From Tetrapyrgos nigripes (lineage: Eukaryota; Basidiomycota; Agaricomycetes; Agaricales; Campanellaceae), in NCBI GenBank assembly GCA_013368315.1, contig JAACJM010000325.1, positions 1 through 64,000 of the forward strand: a stretch of DNA of 64,000 nucleotides, written 5' to 3'. The translations under genes were made by a program, and so were the position numbers. Positions 23,283 to 34,994 of the stretch are shown here, piece by piece (the stretch's first letter is position 1; each line of letters begins with the position of its first letter). The notes beneath the pieces are model-generated. The model saw nothing but the letters and a program-made list of their open reading frames with translations, did no database searches and was not told the origin of the DNA.

Positions 23283-24059
23283 TCAGTATTCTGCGTAGCC
23301 ACGAGCTCGAGATCTGCCAACGTGTGCCGTCTGCATATATTCCGAGACGTAGTACTGGTGATCGTGACTACCCTGGTAGGCGTAGTACTGCATCTGGGGC
23401 TCCCGTGTTTTAGATCGACCAGAAGAAGAGGTGGACACGCTGCCGGTACTGCTCGGATGATAGTACAAGTAATCAGAACGCGCGTCACGGTCGTAGTCGA
23501 AGGAAGGGAGATAAGTTTTAGTTTTGGAGCAGTGTTGGTTAATCTTCGACTTTGAAGATTTGACCTTGACTGTTGGTTCTGCGTACCCGCCCCCGGATCG
23601 AAGGTGCATAGCAGCTGCATATTGCAACTCCCTATCCATCATTGCTTCTGCCTGCCTCGCTGCTTTGTCCCGCTTCCTCTGAGTTTCTTCTCGAACCAAA
23701 CGAGCCTGAGCCTGCTCCTTCACGTATCGTTCATGATCATGGTTCCTTCGCGCTGTGGAACTAGACAAATTCGCGGCTTGCCGGGGATGATGATGCTGAT
23801 GCTGAACAGGCTTGACAGACTGACGCTGCTGATGAGCCTTGGACTTGAGCGGTGTCAAGACTGGAGCCGGCATGGGCGTGTTCCGATTAATCTTGTTGAA
23901 CTTTTCAGCATCAGAAGGCAAAACGGTGTAGTTGCCAATCTTGCACCCTTTGCACTGGTAATGACCGGGTTTTGGTTTTGGTTCGTTGGTGAAGTTGCAA
24001 AAGTCGATGTTGCATTTGAAATGCAGGTCTGGCCATTCGGTGGCAGATTCATGAGTCAT
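23283..24059 (-). CDS. unrecognised protein with a Cys cluster and basic coiled region
   Basis: An intronless frame of about 258 residues. I choose the ATG at 24059 ('MTHESATEWPD') because the sequence just upstream looks like a T-rich intron end (TTTCATTTAG), so the longer frame to 24161 is probably 5' UTR and intron. The N-terminal region holds a possible zinc site, CNIDFC then CKGC, within a conserved-looking 45-residue block. The middle is His/Gln-rich, then a strongly basic helical segment ('EETQRKRDKAARQAEAMMD'), then Ser/Tyr-rich low complexity. I do not know the family; a nucleic-acid-related role would be a guess. Confidence 0.6.
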   Translation of the reverse strand: MTHESATEWPDLHFKCNIDFCNFTNEPKPKPGHYQCKGCKIGNYTVLPSDAEKFNKINRNTPMPAPVLTPLKSKAHQQRQSVKPVQHQHHHPRQAANLSSSTARRNHDHERYVKEQAQARLVREETQRKRDKAARQAEAMMDRELQYAAAMHLRSGGGYAEPTVKVKSSKSKINQHCSKTKTYLPSFDYDRDARSDYLYYHPSSTGSVSTSSSGRSKTREPQMQYYAYQGSHDHQYYVSEYMQTAHVGRSRARGYAEY

Positions 24060-24161
24060 GACTAAATGAAAAAATGTGAAGTGAAATGAGGATACAGAGA
24101 CCAGGCTAGTGTCAGCGGCTGCAGCATGAAGAGAAGATATTGGGGACGTACGGGCCCACAT

Positions 24162-25230
24162 AATGATTGATTTGGAAGAAAAGAGGAAGAAGAAGAGAGA
24201 ACCAAGAGATTGATAAAGAACGTCCTAGCTCTTGGATCCGTCTAGCGGAAATGAGCAATAAGTTACGGGGAAGAAGATGGAAGGGGTGCAAGAAGTGTAC
24301 CTTATATACGGACAAGAACAATGCCACCATTTTTGGGAAGTTACGCTTTGACATGGACGAATTTGGGTAACAATCGCTGCCGCGTCAATGTTCTAGAGTA
24401 AGGTTCATAACACATACTGGGTTGAGCTGATAGCCTGATGAAGCACGCATGGAGTGTGTCCTGTAAAGGCGAGTGCTGCTGGGTCGGATCCATTGATATT
24501 TTGGGAGAGAATAAAATTTTCCGAGTGGTACAATAGGCAAGCAAAAAATATAAAACACACTTGGCTGTGATCCATACATGATCAGAATACTTATAATCTT
24601 CATTCTTTTCTTTCCATTTTACTTGCAGGAAACCGTGACGGTTCCGAGAGAGTTTGTTGGCCGTAAGGGTACTGACCAAGTACTGAAAGATTTTTGGGAA
24701 GTTCTTGCCTGAACACACACAGCGAGGGACAAGCATCGACTCGAGGAGTCTCAAGCATTTTTTGAATATTATAGACAAGACGGATGACGTAGTTTGCAGG
24801 AAACACTTTTTCTTCGAGACGTTGGCACAAATTGTAGTTCTTCAGATGTGCTGCAGCACAGCTTGGATGTAGCTGTAGCTGTAGGGACCAAGTAGGGAGC
24901 CTCTTTGAGTGGATACGGTTCGCCATCACGGGAAGAGGTAAACCATATGACGTGTTTCCGACCCATCATCTTCTGCCCCCTGCACTATGTAGTAATACTA
25001 TGACTGGACGCGAGGCATGGAAGATATTCTGTTTCTAATTCACAAAAAGATCATAAAGGAACGGCTGATCAAAGGAGCGAGAGTGTAGTGTAGTGAATTC
25101 GTGTAGATCCAGTAGTAGAGACGTGTAGTGTAAAGTAGTAACTGTGCTGTAGCCCGCTGTCCAAATCGCTTTTTTACTTTCGACTTCGTTTCACACCTCC
25201 TCTGACTCATCTCCCCATCTCCTCACGTCC
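24162..25230. other. intergenic, no gene recognised
   Basis: About 1 kb with short ORFs only, none recognisable. Repeated GTAGTGTAGT-like motifs occur at 25083-25150. The 5' UTR of the preceding minus-strand gene probably lies at its left edge. Confidence 0.5.
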
Positions 25231-26377
25231 TTATATTGCATAATTCCAATAACTCGTAGGAGGTACCGGTTCGGCGAGCGTAGGAGTGGATATAGGAACG
25301 GGAATAGGGATAGGAACAGGAACAGGGACGAGGGGTGTTGCATTCTCCTTATCACCCATACTCATACCCAAATTCACATTCTTTGCGTACAGCTTTTTCC
25401 GCCTAGTCCGGATGTACCTTTCGTTCTCGGCTTTCTTGAGAGCTTTCCTTTCGGTTTCGAGTAGATTGTCCTCAACCGTGACCTTGACGTTGTCCTTGTG
25501 GTTGTCGAGGTACAAGGCTTCATTCCTAAAAGAAAAAAAGACACCCTGATCCTCGTCCTTGGCCGTAGGCGCTTTCCGTTGTGAATTGGCCGAAGAGAGA
25601 GGCTGAGGATAATGAGGAGGAGAATCCATGACCAAGTTCGTGATGGGCGTCGATGTGAAGGAAGGGGTGCTATGGCCGTGATCCCCATTGAAGGACAACG
25701 CACGCTGCAGTCGTAGGTACCAAGTTCGTTGAAGACCACTCTGGTACCCTCCATCATACGTTAGAGAACCCGTAGAACTGAGTATCTGCGCTTGTAAATT
25801 CCGTTCTGTTTGCTGGTCTAGCTGTAAGTGCGAGTGCGAGTTGAGCCGATCCATGACGTGGATATGGACAGAGTTGCAGTCTTCTTCAGAGACGCTCCAA
25901 GGGTCATACAGACTGTCTTCGGAATCCAACTTGAAGGTGCCGAAGGAAGGGTCCGGATGGGAGCCGGGTATGTGAATGGCTTCGGTATTAGCTCTGATAA
26001 ACTTATTTTGGCGTCGTTGTTGAGGATGGGGAGACGAATCGAGGAAGTCTGTCGTTCCTTGTGGTGCTTGAAATCGACGGGTACAGATGTCTGATGAGGA
26101 TGGCGAAGCACGAAGAGGACTCGAAGGAATGACTGGTTGTGGATGTGAGGCAGCAGCGGAGAGAAACTCGAGCTGCTTGCGTGACTGTAGGTTTGGACAT
26201 CTTCGCCAATGAAAGTAGCAAAAAGAGCAATGGCATGGTTTTGAGGCGTTTGCGACGGGGTGTAGTAGGAAGTTGTGTATGCGAGACGGGTGGTTCTATA
26301 GATAAAATTTAGATATGTTAGGTCTAAGACAAATGCGTGAACCTTACCTTGATAGTTTCGTCGATGCCAATTGACAT
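25231..26377 (-). CDS. unrecognised protein with a compact Cys/His motif
   Basis: Two exons: 26348-26377 ('MSIGIDETIK') and 25231-26295, joined across a 52-base GT-AG intron. The frame is then open to the stop, giving 364 residues. Residues about 25-45 contain 'PCHCSFCYFHWRRCPN', spacing C-x-C-x2-C-x3-H-x3-C, suggestive of a small metal site. The rest is Ser/Pro-rich and low complexity, with a basic helical stretch 'KKAENERYIRTRRKKL' near the C-terminus and a run of alternating Pro-Val/Pro-Ile dipeptides. I do not recognise the family. The start codon faces DHODH 365 bases away, so the two may share a promoter. Confidence 0.7.
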
Positions 26378-26742
26378 GGAGGTTTTACAAACCGTGAACA
26401 GGCATCCCAGAAAGAATATGATAAAGGCGACTATCGAAACAAGGACTGTAGAGCAAGGCATGTGAGGTAGAAATGTACGGTGTAGAGTGGAGGTGAACAG
26501 CTGAAGTCGATCGACGATGTAAAGAAAAACACCCCTTTAGTGTTGGCAGACATGTGTAGGCGTTGAGCCAGTCACTGCGCTCAGGCAAAACATATATGTC
26601 CCGCCACTGCCGCACTCAGTACCAGGCTTCTTCAAGAATGTTGGCCAAAAGATAAAGAGGTAGAAATACAAGTCAATGGTGGTGAAAGAAAGAGAGAAGG
26701 AGCGTGTCAACCATTCGCGTAACTCTGTCTCCAACGACGAGC

Positions 26743-28494
26743 ATGGCAGCGCTTCGTCAAGCTGCTCGTCGTTCCTTGTTCAATCCAGTCCACCAACGGT
26801 CGCTCTTCACAAGATCTTCTCCTCCTCCTCCTTCTCCTCTTCGCACTGGTGTCTATGCTACAGCTTTCTTATTATCCACCGGCCTTTTTGCCGTGTACTA
26901 TTTCGATGCTCGTTCCGCAATACACCGATATGTGCTGACCCCTGTTCTTCGCTACGCGTTCGACGCGGAGACTGGCCACCAAATTGCTGTCAAGGTACTT
27001 AGAAGTGGATTGGGTCCGAAGGATACTGTACAGGACGATGAGAAGCTCAAGATTGAGGCGAGTCTCTTTGGATGCGATGTGTACCGTGAAACGAGGCCAA
27101 CTTCATATTCTTATAGCTTTGGGGAAAAACTATATCAAATCCAATAGGTTTAGCTGCTGGTTTTGATAAGGACGGTGAAGCAATAGACGGTTCGTTCAAT
27201 GCTTTCTCCAAGAAATTCCAGCTCATTTCTCGTCATTAGGTCTTCTGGACCTCGGTTTCAGCTGGGTTGAAATAGGAAGCGTCACACCAAAGCCTCAGGT
27301 CCGCCTTACACCTATACCAATTCCTCCTGTCGTCTTACTCTTTTAAACAGCCAGGCAACCCCAAACCACGCGTCTTCCATCTAACTGAAGATTCTGCTCT
27401 CATCAACCGCTACGGTTTCCCATCCCAAGGCCACAACACCGTTCTCTCCCGCATACGCGCTCGTATTCCAACATGGCTGTCACCAGAAAACACCAATGCT
27501 TCTCTCCGTGACGGTTCCCTCCTCGCTGTCAATCTAGGCAAGAACAAAACGTCACCAGCGGATTCGATAGACGACTTTGTTGCCGGTGTGCGGACGTTTG
27601 GACCCTACTCGGATGTTTTGGTGATTAATGTTTCTAGTCCTAATACTCCTGGATTGAGGTGTGTGTTGTGTTATTATCTGTCTTGTCTGAACACTTTATT
27701 GACCCATCTATCACAGAGGACTCCAAAACAAATCCTCTCTACAAGCCCTCTTAGAAGGCGTCACCAAAGCCAGGGATTCCCTACCCAACTCTCTCCTAAC
27801 CACCACCAAACCCCGTCTCATTCTCAAAATCGCTCCAGATCTAAACGAGTCCGAATTGGTTGATATTGCAGATGTTATTAGAAGTAGCAACATTGACGGT
27901 GTCATTGTCAGTAACACTTCGATACAAAGACCTGCTAATCTTGTCAGCGGTACGTATACGCCCGTATAACTCAAACGGACACACAATGACATATTTTGTT
28001 TTTCTAGCCAACCACACCGAACAAGGCGGTCTTTCCGGAACCCCAATTAAAACAATGAGCCTCTCGGCACTCCGTACCCTCCGCTCCAACCTCCCATCTT
28101 CTATCCCCATTATCGGCTGCGGAGGCATCTCAAATGGAGACGATGCCCTCGAATACGCTAAAGCAGGCGCCTCTCTAGTCCAAGTGTACACACATTTTGG
28201 ATACGAGGGTGCGGGCGCGTGTAGGAAGATCAAAGACGAGATTGTGGAGAGATTGGAGAAGGAGGGTGTTACGTGGAAAGACGTTGTCGAGAAGGCAGTG
28301 GAGGAGAGGAGTTGGAGAAAGCCGAAGGAGGACGCGACATTGAAAAAGGGAGAGGGGCTGGGGACAGTGGGACAGTTGATTGCTGAGGCCGAGGAGTTGA
28401 AGAGGCTTTTGGATCGACTTGGGAGAGGATGGAGAGTGAGTTTAAGAGTGGGCAAGATGGTGAAGCTGTTGCTGCTACTCAGCCTTTCATATAG
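26743..28494 (+). CDS. URA9: dihydroorotate dehydrogenase, mitochondrial class 2
   Basis: FMN enzyme that oxidises dihydroorotate to orotate using ubiquinone in pyrimidine synthesis, in the inner mitochondrial membrane. The N-terminus has an Arg/Ser-rich presequence and one membrane helix ('[19 protein letters not shown]'). Conserved blocks are '[18 protein letters not shown]', '[17 protein letters not shown]', '[10 protein letters not shown]', '[13 protein letters not shown]', the 'LKIAPDL' Lys and '[11 protein letters not shown]'. Introns are short and GT-AG; one donor is GTTCGT at 27190. I end the gene with an intron at 28436-28482 (GTGAGT...CTCAG), giving a C-terminus '...RGWRPFI'. Reading through instead adds a leucine-rich tail to a TAG at 28499-28501, which is not expected for the family. 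Confidence 0.94.
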
Positions 28495-28636
28495 ACCATA
28501 GACACATATATCTCTGGCTTTTTTCCGAATATCTTGAGTGAGACGCTTGTTAAGCAGAGGATAATACAAGTTAAATTCAAGTACGTGTTTTACAAAGTAA
28601 AAAGTACAGTGATTACTAGTGTTTTACAGTAAACGT

Positions 28637-30685
28637 TCATACTACTCCTGGTCCTTGCCCCGGTCTATCTATTGCTAAATCTGACTTGGTCCAATGATTC
28701 CAATCCGATTCAACCGAGTACACCGACACTTGAACACCTTGACGAGTCCGAGTCCGACAACATTCTTTGTATTCTTCTCCAAGTTCGAGTCCATCCTCAT
28801 CTTCAAACCTTCTTCGCTCGCCCCCACCGCCAGTGGTAGCATCGGCATCCCTGGAGACATCGAGGTCCACCACAAAGTTGACAAAATCTGGCTGCTCCAA
28901 ATCTGTCCTCACAGCAAACTCGCATGTGGAATGATCGGTTGTGTAGATCCCGTCGTTTGCTTTTTCGTGGAGGTTGAGCATAAGACGGGACATGAGTGTT
29001 ACCGATATACTGTACAGGTAGGTGGCCAGGTTCAATGGAGGAAGTGGGTAGAATAGTCAGAGATGCTGTATATCAGTTTGGCTGTCGACAAGGATGAAGG
29101 ACTGAAGATGGACGTACGCGCTTGCGAATGTTGATAGACCTCCTCTCATGTATGGCTACAATTTGGTGGCATAGTGAGCAAATGCCATATGAACGCACAT
29201 CTCAAATTGGCCTTGCACTTACCCCACAGAACTGAAAGAGTGAATAAAGCTGAGTCAGAACAGGTAAAATATAAGCTGAGGAGGACAACGCACATAATAT
29301 GACAATATATTCGCCAGGTTGGTCAATGCCATGACACTGCAAACGTGTAAGGACAACTTGAAATTAACGGGGCAACCACGACATAGACGACCTACGCAAA
29401 GTAGACACAATCTGCACAAAACTTGTCAGAAACAAAACTAGCAGCGTCGACAAGGTGATTACTTACCATCTCGAAGAATTACTTGCAATAACCCTAGATC
29501 TCCCGGGAAACTTTTCATTTCGTAGGCTTTTCGGAGGGTCAATGCAAAGATCACTGTATCATATGCAAAGAGGGCTTCCCAGGCTAGAGCCAGAGCAATC
29601 GCAATCGTTGAGTGTTTTATTTGCGGAACAATTGGAATAGAACGAACTCATGGAACTGTGGAAGCTCTCTAAATCAGCAAATGATCCCAATACCTCGTAT
29701 AAAAAAGGACACTGACGTGAACAAAGCGGTTTGGGTATGACATCCCATAACGGTGGCAGTGGACAGATTCTAGGACGAAAATGAAAATCACCATTAGTTT
29801 GTGTGAAATAGCCTCTCAAGTTGAGAAACTGACTTGTTGTCCGTAATACACTGCAAGCTATTTCATTGTATGAACAAAGATGGCTTCTTTGAGATACACA
29901 GTGACGTACGCAAGCTATTGCTGCCAATGCTATCCCACAGCAAAAGATAGTGACCAGTATCCATTTCTTACACGAATAAACAGCGTAGGTGCGAAGTCCG
30001 AGCAAGGCTAAGTGCAGTTGGATCGTAAAACAAACATCTCAGTCAGGATAAATGCTAACACTCACCACAAACAATGAGTTGTGTGCAAAGCAGTAACAGT
30101 TCGCGAAAAAGATGGAAGCAATCACAACTGTTGAGCAGATTCCATGCCGTATTTGAGAAGACGGGTCACGGTAGCGATAGAGACGTACAGACCTCTGGCA
30201 GAACTTGTATAGATCTCAGCAGGAGAAGCGATCCCAAGATGGAAAAACAACTCACGAAAATTCTCATGTTCGAGAACAAGCCATAAGTGACCACGATGTT
30301 GCCCAAGGAAGAAAAGTATCGATTGAGGAAGAAAAGATGACTGCTTGTGCTCCTGGGACGCTTCCATACAAATTGGACTTCCGAAGCTAAAAAGCACTCA
30401 CATTAGTTTGACGAGCAACGAAAACAGAAAGGACAGACGCACAAAAGGTGACGATATGATCCCAATACAAAATGGCTTCAGGACTTGAGAGTCAACACGA
30501 AAATCTGAGCAACTGCGAGATTCTAAATACGAACCAATAGCACAGAGATGCAGATATCCTTCAAGCCGTCTGCAGATATGAGAATGAACAAGAATCAGAA
30601 CTCAAGCGGAGCTAAGATGTACAGCGAAGAATGAAACTAACTGTTCCCAGATCGAAGAAGCATCTCTACCCAGTGAGTTGTCCAT
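28637..30685 (-). CDS. DUF6533-type multi-pass membrane protein
   Basis: Many small exons on the minus strand. The start is 'MDNSLGRDASSIWEQ' at 30685. Diagnostic blocks follow: 'ILYWDHIVTF', 'VQFVWKRPRSTSSHLFFLNR', 'LLGLRTYAVYSCKKWIL', 'AWEALFAYDTVIFALTLRKA', 'LLQVILRDG' and 'VMALTNLANILSYY'. Last are 'SVTLMSRLMLNLHE' and an acidic cytosolic tail. This matches the abundant agaricomycete DUF6533 family of about seven-helix plasma-membrane proteins of unknown function, possibly receptor-like. Exon 2 near 30540-30580 does not join in phase with any GT-AG choice I tried, so the N-terminus is uncertain and may hold a lesion or base error; one candidate donor there is GTTCGT. Confidence 0.8.
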
Positions 30686-31632
30686 CCAGTATCAAGCCGG
30701 GCGCCCAACCAGGGGGAGCGACATGCAAAACTATCTTGGTGCAAGGTTATATCATGTCCTGGAGTTGTACTCTGTACAGCTACGGTTTCGCTTTCGGCGC
30801 CACAGTGCGGAATTCTTATTCGCTTACACCTATCCAAAGTACCAAAGTAAGCTTAGGACTAGCAGCTGGTATGGATGGAAGGCGATAACTTACAGCTACA
30901 GGTCCTATGAGTACGGAACCAGCTTTAGTTTCATGACGAGACCGCCGATCTCGAGAGTTCAAGTGATACTAATAGAAGGGCCATTTGTGGTGATAGTGTC
31001 TGACGAAGAGAAGCAAAATGAATTCACCTGGAACTTGGGTTCAACCCGTGCTCAATAACTTCTGACTATTCGTATTTTTGGTGTATTCTGCGCAGGCAAA
31101 CCGCTACAGCAACAATTTACTACTACAACACGCTACAGAAGTACGAAAACAGTTTTATTCAATGAGCCGGATTCATTCAAAGCGCTGGTACCGTAAACTA
31201 CTACTATCTTGTCACTACTACTTGTCACTACAGCAGTCAGAGAAGCGCTAGAGCTAAAACGTTTATGACGTCCAGCCTGATAAAATAATACAGCTACAGC
31301 AATATACATAATCGGTACAAGGTTGTGTTGGGTATGGAAATACTACAGTGTCGAAAAAGGAAATTGTGAACAAGAGAGTGGAGAGCAAAAAGTTAGGGAG
31401 GAGATTGCATGGACAACAAAGGATAAATATCAATCAGTACAGCTGGAAGGATGTGGTGAGACGGACGGATATGATGAGAAGACGCAGCGAGTTATGTAAG
31501 GTATAGATTAAGCCAAGAGATACATCTCAGAAATGAAAAGGAGAACCAAACAGGATAGGATGGTAGTGTTGTTGTAGTTTTTCCATCCAGATAATCCCCG
31601 TTAGTAGGAGCTATCATGAACGGGCGGACACT
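30686..31632. other. intergenic, no gene recognised
   Basis: Contains the promoter of the DUF6533 gene on the left and the 3' flank of the kinase on the right. Between 31090 and 31310 the sequence is rich in CTACTAC/CTACAG simple motifs. No ORF here is convincing. Confidence 0.5.
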
Positions 31633-34240
31633 TCATAAACCAACATCTTCACTCTGTAATATAGCCTTGGCGTCCAGTATAACGGGAAGACCCGAAATAC
31701 TAGACAACGTGGGAGCACGACTATACGAGGAGAAAGCATGAGGTGAAGGTCGAGGGAATTCAGAGAACCGAACAGAGTTGCCAGATGTGGAAAGGCCCGG
31801 GGGTGTGCTTCCCGCCCGTTGCTTACCTAGCGCGCTACGAGGAGTAGAATGGGACCAATACGGACGTTGTGGAGTATGATTAAGCATCGAGTCTTGTCTT
31901 GGAGTCCGCAAAGCGGGACTAGGGTCGGTCATGTCTTTCGGCATGCTTCCGTCACTTCGAGAATAGACCATGGGGACAGGACTATGTCGGAAGGAAGTCA
32001 CATCGTGTTGATGTTTGGGTTCTTGTTCCAAGTCCAGCGCATTATCGTCTATGACTGTATCCACTCCCTCGGATTCATCCAGCAGTGTTTCCAAGTTCTC
32101 GGGTGAGGGGACAATGTGTCTCCAATACGCCGAAGCCTGCATACGTGAGCTGTCAGGGAACTCTTTTGTTGGTTTCCTTCCCCTTTCACGAAATGCTTGC
32201 GAGTATTCTTCAATTTCTACCAGCTCTTCGTCATCCGGAGGGGATAATGATTGAGATCTCGAGTAATGCGAATCTGCATCTTCAGGAGTGGTGGGAACAG
32301 CGCTCAAACTGGGCGAGAGTGAGGCAGACGCGATGATGATGGCTCCAACATCTCTCCTATGTGGACGTCGCCCACGCTCTGCAGATCTAGCTTGAAGGTC
32401 ACCAACAGACAGCGGAGAATCCACAATCTCGATCATCTCTAAATCTAGAGCAATGAGTGAAGGTGATCGAGCTCGAGAAGAGCAGTTGGATGATGACAGA
32501 GATCCCGACCGAGATGAAGAGAGAGGCCCTATACGTCCACGGGAGGATCGACGAGACATAACCCTCTCAACACTCCTGGCAGAAGAAGACTGATCGGTGA
32601 CGGCGGGCGCTCGAGACAAAGAGCGTCTGGCACGTGAAATAGACCGTCGCGAGGCAGCGTCGACAGATCCTGGAGAACGAACGTCACCATGCTCCCACTC
32701 GGATGGAATGATAATGTCGGCAGGCCGAGAACGAGAACGCGAGGATGGAGTCCTACATTGTGATGCAGAACGCGACATTGAAGCTTGGCGCCGGAGCTCT
32801 TCGTCACTGACGATAGGCACACTGACGTCTGAACCCCACCCTATACTCCATGCTACTTCGTCAACCATCTGGATATTCCAACGGCTCTGAAAACCCGAAT
32901 CCAGACAGCCCTTCAGAACACGTTCAGCGTTGGAACCAATGCCGGTGGGCATTTCGTAGACACCTAAAAATGTACATGAGTCAGTTGACAGGAAAACTAG
33001 TCGATCGGCACTGTAGATTCATACCATTCAAAATCTTGAATTGTAACCTAGGCTCAAATGAGTCCATGAATGGTAGACGACCCGTTAACAATGCATAAAG
33101 CATGATACCTAGTGCCCATATATCTTGGGAAGGGTGGACAGTCCGAGGTCCATTCTGTGGTGCCAGTAATTCGGGAGCTGCGTATGGCAAAGAGCCAGGC
33201 AGGAAACTTGGGCGGAACGCCGGTGAGGAAGTTGTGGTAGAGTTGCGGTGACGAGGTCCATGTCCAGCTGGCCTTATTAAAGAATCGTGGACTGATAGGC
33301 CAGTTTTTGGCTTTTTGGAGGAGCCGGGAAATGTGGATTGGGAAACAGAGGCAGCACGATGTACACCAGCACCACTACTAACGGAAGTGCTTATGTTTGG
33401 AATTGCACTCGGCTCATCGATCTCCTCATCCTCTTCAACCTCTTCACCTATCATTCTGGCCAATCCAAAATCGGTGATTTTACAAACACCACTGTCATCC
33501 ACAAGAACATTTTCCAATTTGATGTCCCTGTGAACGATTCCGACGACTTCATGCAGGTAATGTATTCCTTTGACAACCTGTCTAAACATCATCCCTGCGT
33601 CATCTTGTAGTAGAGCTGGCCGACCGTCTCGCTTGAGAATATCAAAGAGAGAGCCAGCAGGGCAGAGAAGAGTAATGAAGAAATCGGCATAAGAGGTGTG
33701 GACAGCTTTGAACAGGGGCAGGATGTTTTCATGACCAAGAGTCTGCCAGATCTCAGCCTCTCTGTCCAAGCGCTTGCGTGCTCGACGTAGATTCGCGTCC
33801 TTGTTAAGATCCGAGTTACGCACAATCTTGACAGCCACGGTACCGCCCGAGGTGGAGAAAGCGCGCCTAATGGTGGAAAACCCGCCATAGCCTATGACTC
33901 CACCGAGAGTATAACCTGCAACCTCTTCTCCTTCATCATCCGGGAGAGTGGTCTTAGGTGGTGAGATGGATGAAAATGAGGATAGAAACAAGGCAGCGGG
34001 TGAGATAGCGACTTTGGCTGAGACATTTTGGAGAGACGGTGTTGACTGGACATGGCGAACCGCATGGTCAGAAGATTTCTGCGTTCCATTTTGTGTAGAT
34101 TCGAAAGAATCTGGAGAGGTGACCAATGGTTCGTGGACATTTTCGGTAATGAGCCTTAATCGCGGTTCCGAAGGATCATTTTCCGTTGGCTTTGAGCGTA
34201 ACAGTTGTCCCAGAATTGAGCGAGGCCCTTCTGGGTTCAT
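31633..34240 (-). CDS. serine/threonine protein kinase with long activation segment
   Basis: Two exons (33025-34240 and 31633-32963, intron 32964-33024) encode 848 residues. The kinase domain starts near residue 110 with the Gly-rich loop 'IGYGGFS' and has catalytic Lys138 in 'VAVKIV', 'HRDIKLEN' (237-244), 'DFG' (257-259) and 'APE' (355-357). All catalytic residues are present. The DFG-to-APE interval is 96 residues, against the usual 20-35; the insert is acidic, then Ser/Thr-rich. About 100 disordered residues precede the domain and more than 400 Ser/Arg-rich residues follow it. Family placement is uncertain, perhaps CAMK-like. The C-terminal tail is rich in RSxS-type sites suited to phosphoregulation. 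Substrates are unknown. Confidence 0.9.
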
Positions 34241-34760
34241 GGACTGAGGGTGTTTTGAAGAGGAAAGGCGATATAAGTGAGGATTGACAAGCCAGTGATG
34301 GAGGTCAAGAGTAAAGAACGGGCTGACAGTCGTGGATCAAGAGGAGAGCTGTTCCGTCCGTTATGCCGGCATTTTTCCGTCGGGTGGCAGTGCAACTTGC
34401 ATGATCACGTTAGCGGCCTGGAGTATGGGTCTCGTCCCTGACTCCGTGTGAAATTCAAATGGTTTAATTTGCTGCAAGTTGTTTACTGTCTCAAAGAATG
34501 ACTCGAATGACTCAGACTTGCTAACTAGCTGATCATGAGCTTTGCAGGGCGATCGCTGTCCGTCGTCCACGGAACTAACTATCCTACCCATTGTTATGTG
34601 GATACATGAATTCATGAAACGCATAGACCTCGACACTGACACTGGCAGGCCTGCGGTTTGACAGAAGTATGTGACATAAACAAGTTTTAGAACCCGTGCC
34701 TTGGCACGGTGACTCGCTGTCGCTCGCACCAGCTACGGTCGGGTTCACAGCTCGTACATA
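34241..34760. other. kinase upstream region and MITE flank
   Basis: The promoter region of the kinase gene, then sequence running to the TA target site of the MITE. Short ORFs only; no gene supported. Confidence 0.5.
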
Positions 34761-34994
34761 CAGCTGCTTGCAAAACTCTAGACCCTTTTTAACCTCTCCG
34801 CACATTTCGATCTGCGTTTACATTTGTGTATTGTTTGTGTACAACTTGAAATTGACTTGAAAAGCCTTCACCTGTGGTTGACGACGTCAGAACAAACAAG
34901 ACAAGCACAAATGTATAGATATTGTACACAGATGTAAACGCAGATTGAAGTGTACGGAGAGGCCAAAAAGGGTCTAGAGTTTTGCAAGTAGCTG
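34761..34994. mobile_element. 234-bp MITE with CAG...CTG ends and TA target duplication
   Basis: The ends read CAGCTGCTTGCAAAACTC and, inverted, CAGCTACTTGCAAAACTC. The terminal inverted repeats pair over roughly 70 bases; all mismatches I see are transitions. TA flanks both sides (34759-34760 and 34995-34996). The paralogous locus at 38145-38160 has the same flanks but no insert, giving a natural empty site. Termini and TA duplication fit Tc1/mariner-type non-autonomous elements. It encodes nothing. Confidence 0.87.

Noticed and set aside
28694..29056. Plus-strand ORF of 120 residues
   Set aside because: It is antisense to the last exon of the DUF6533 gene, whose protein blocks are clear.
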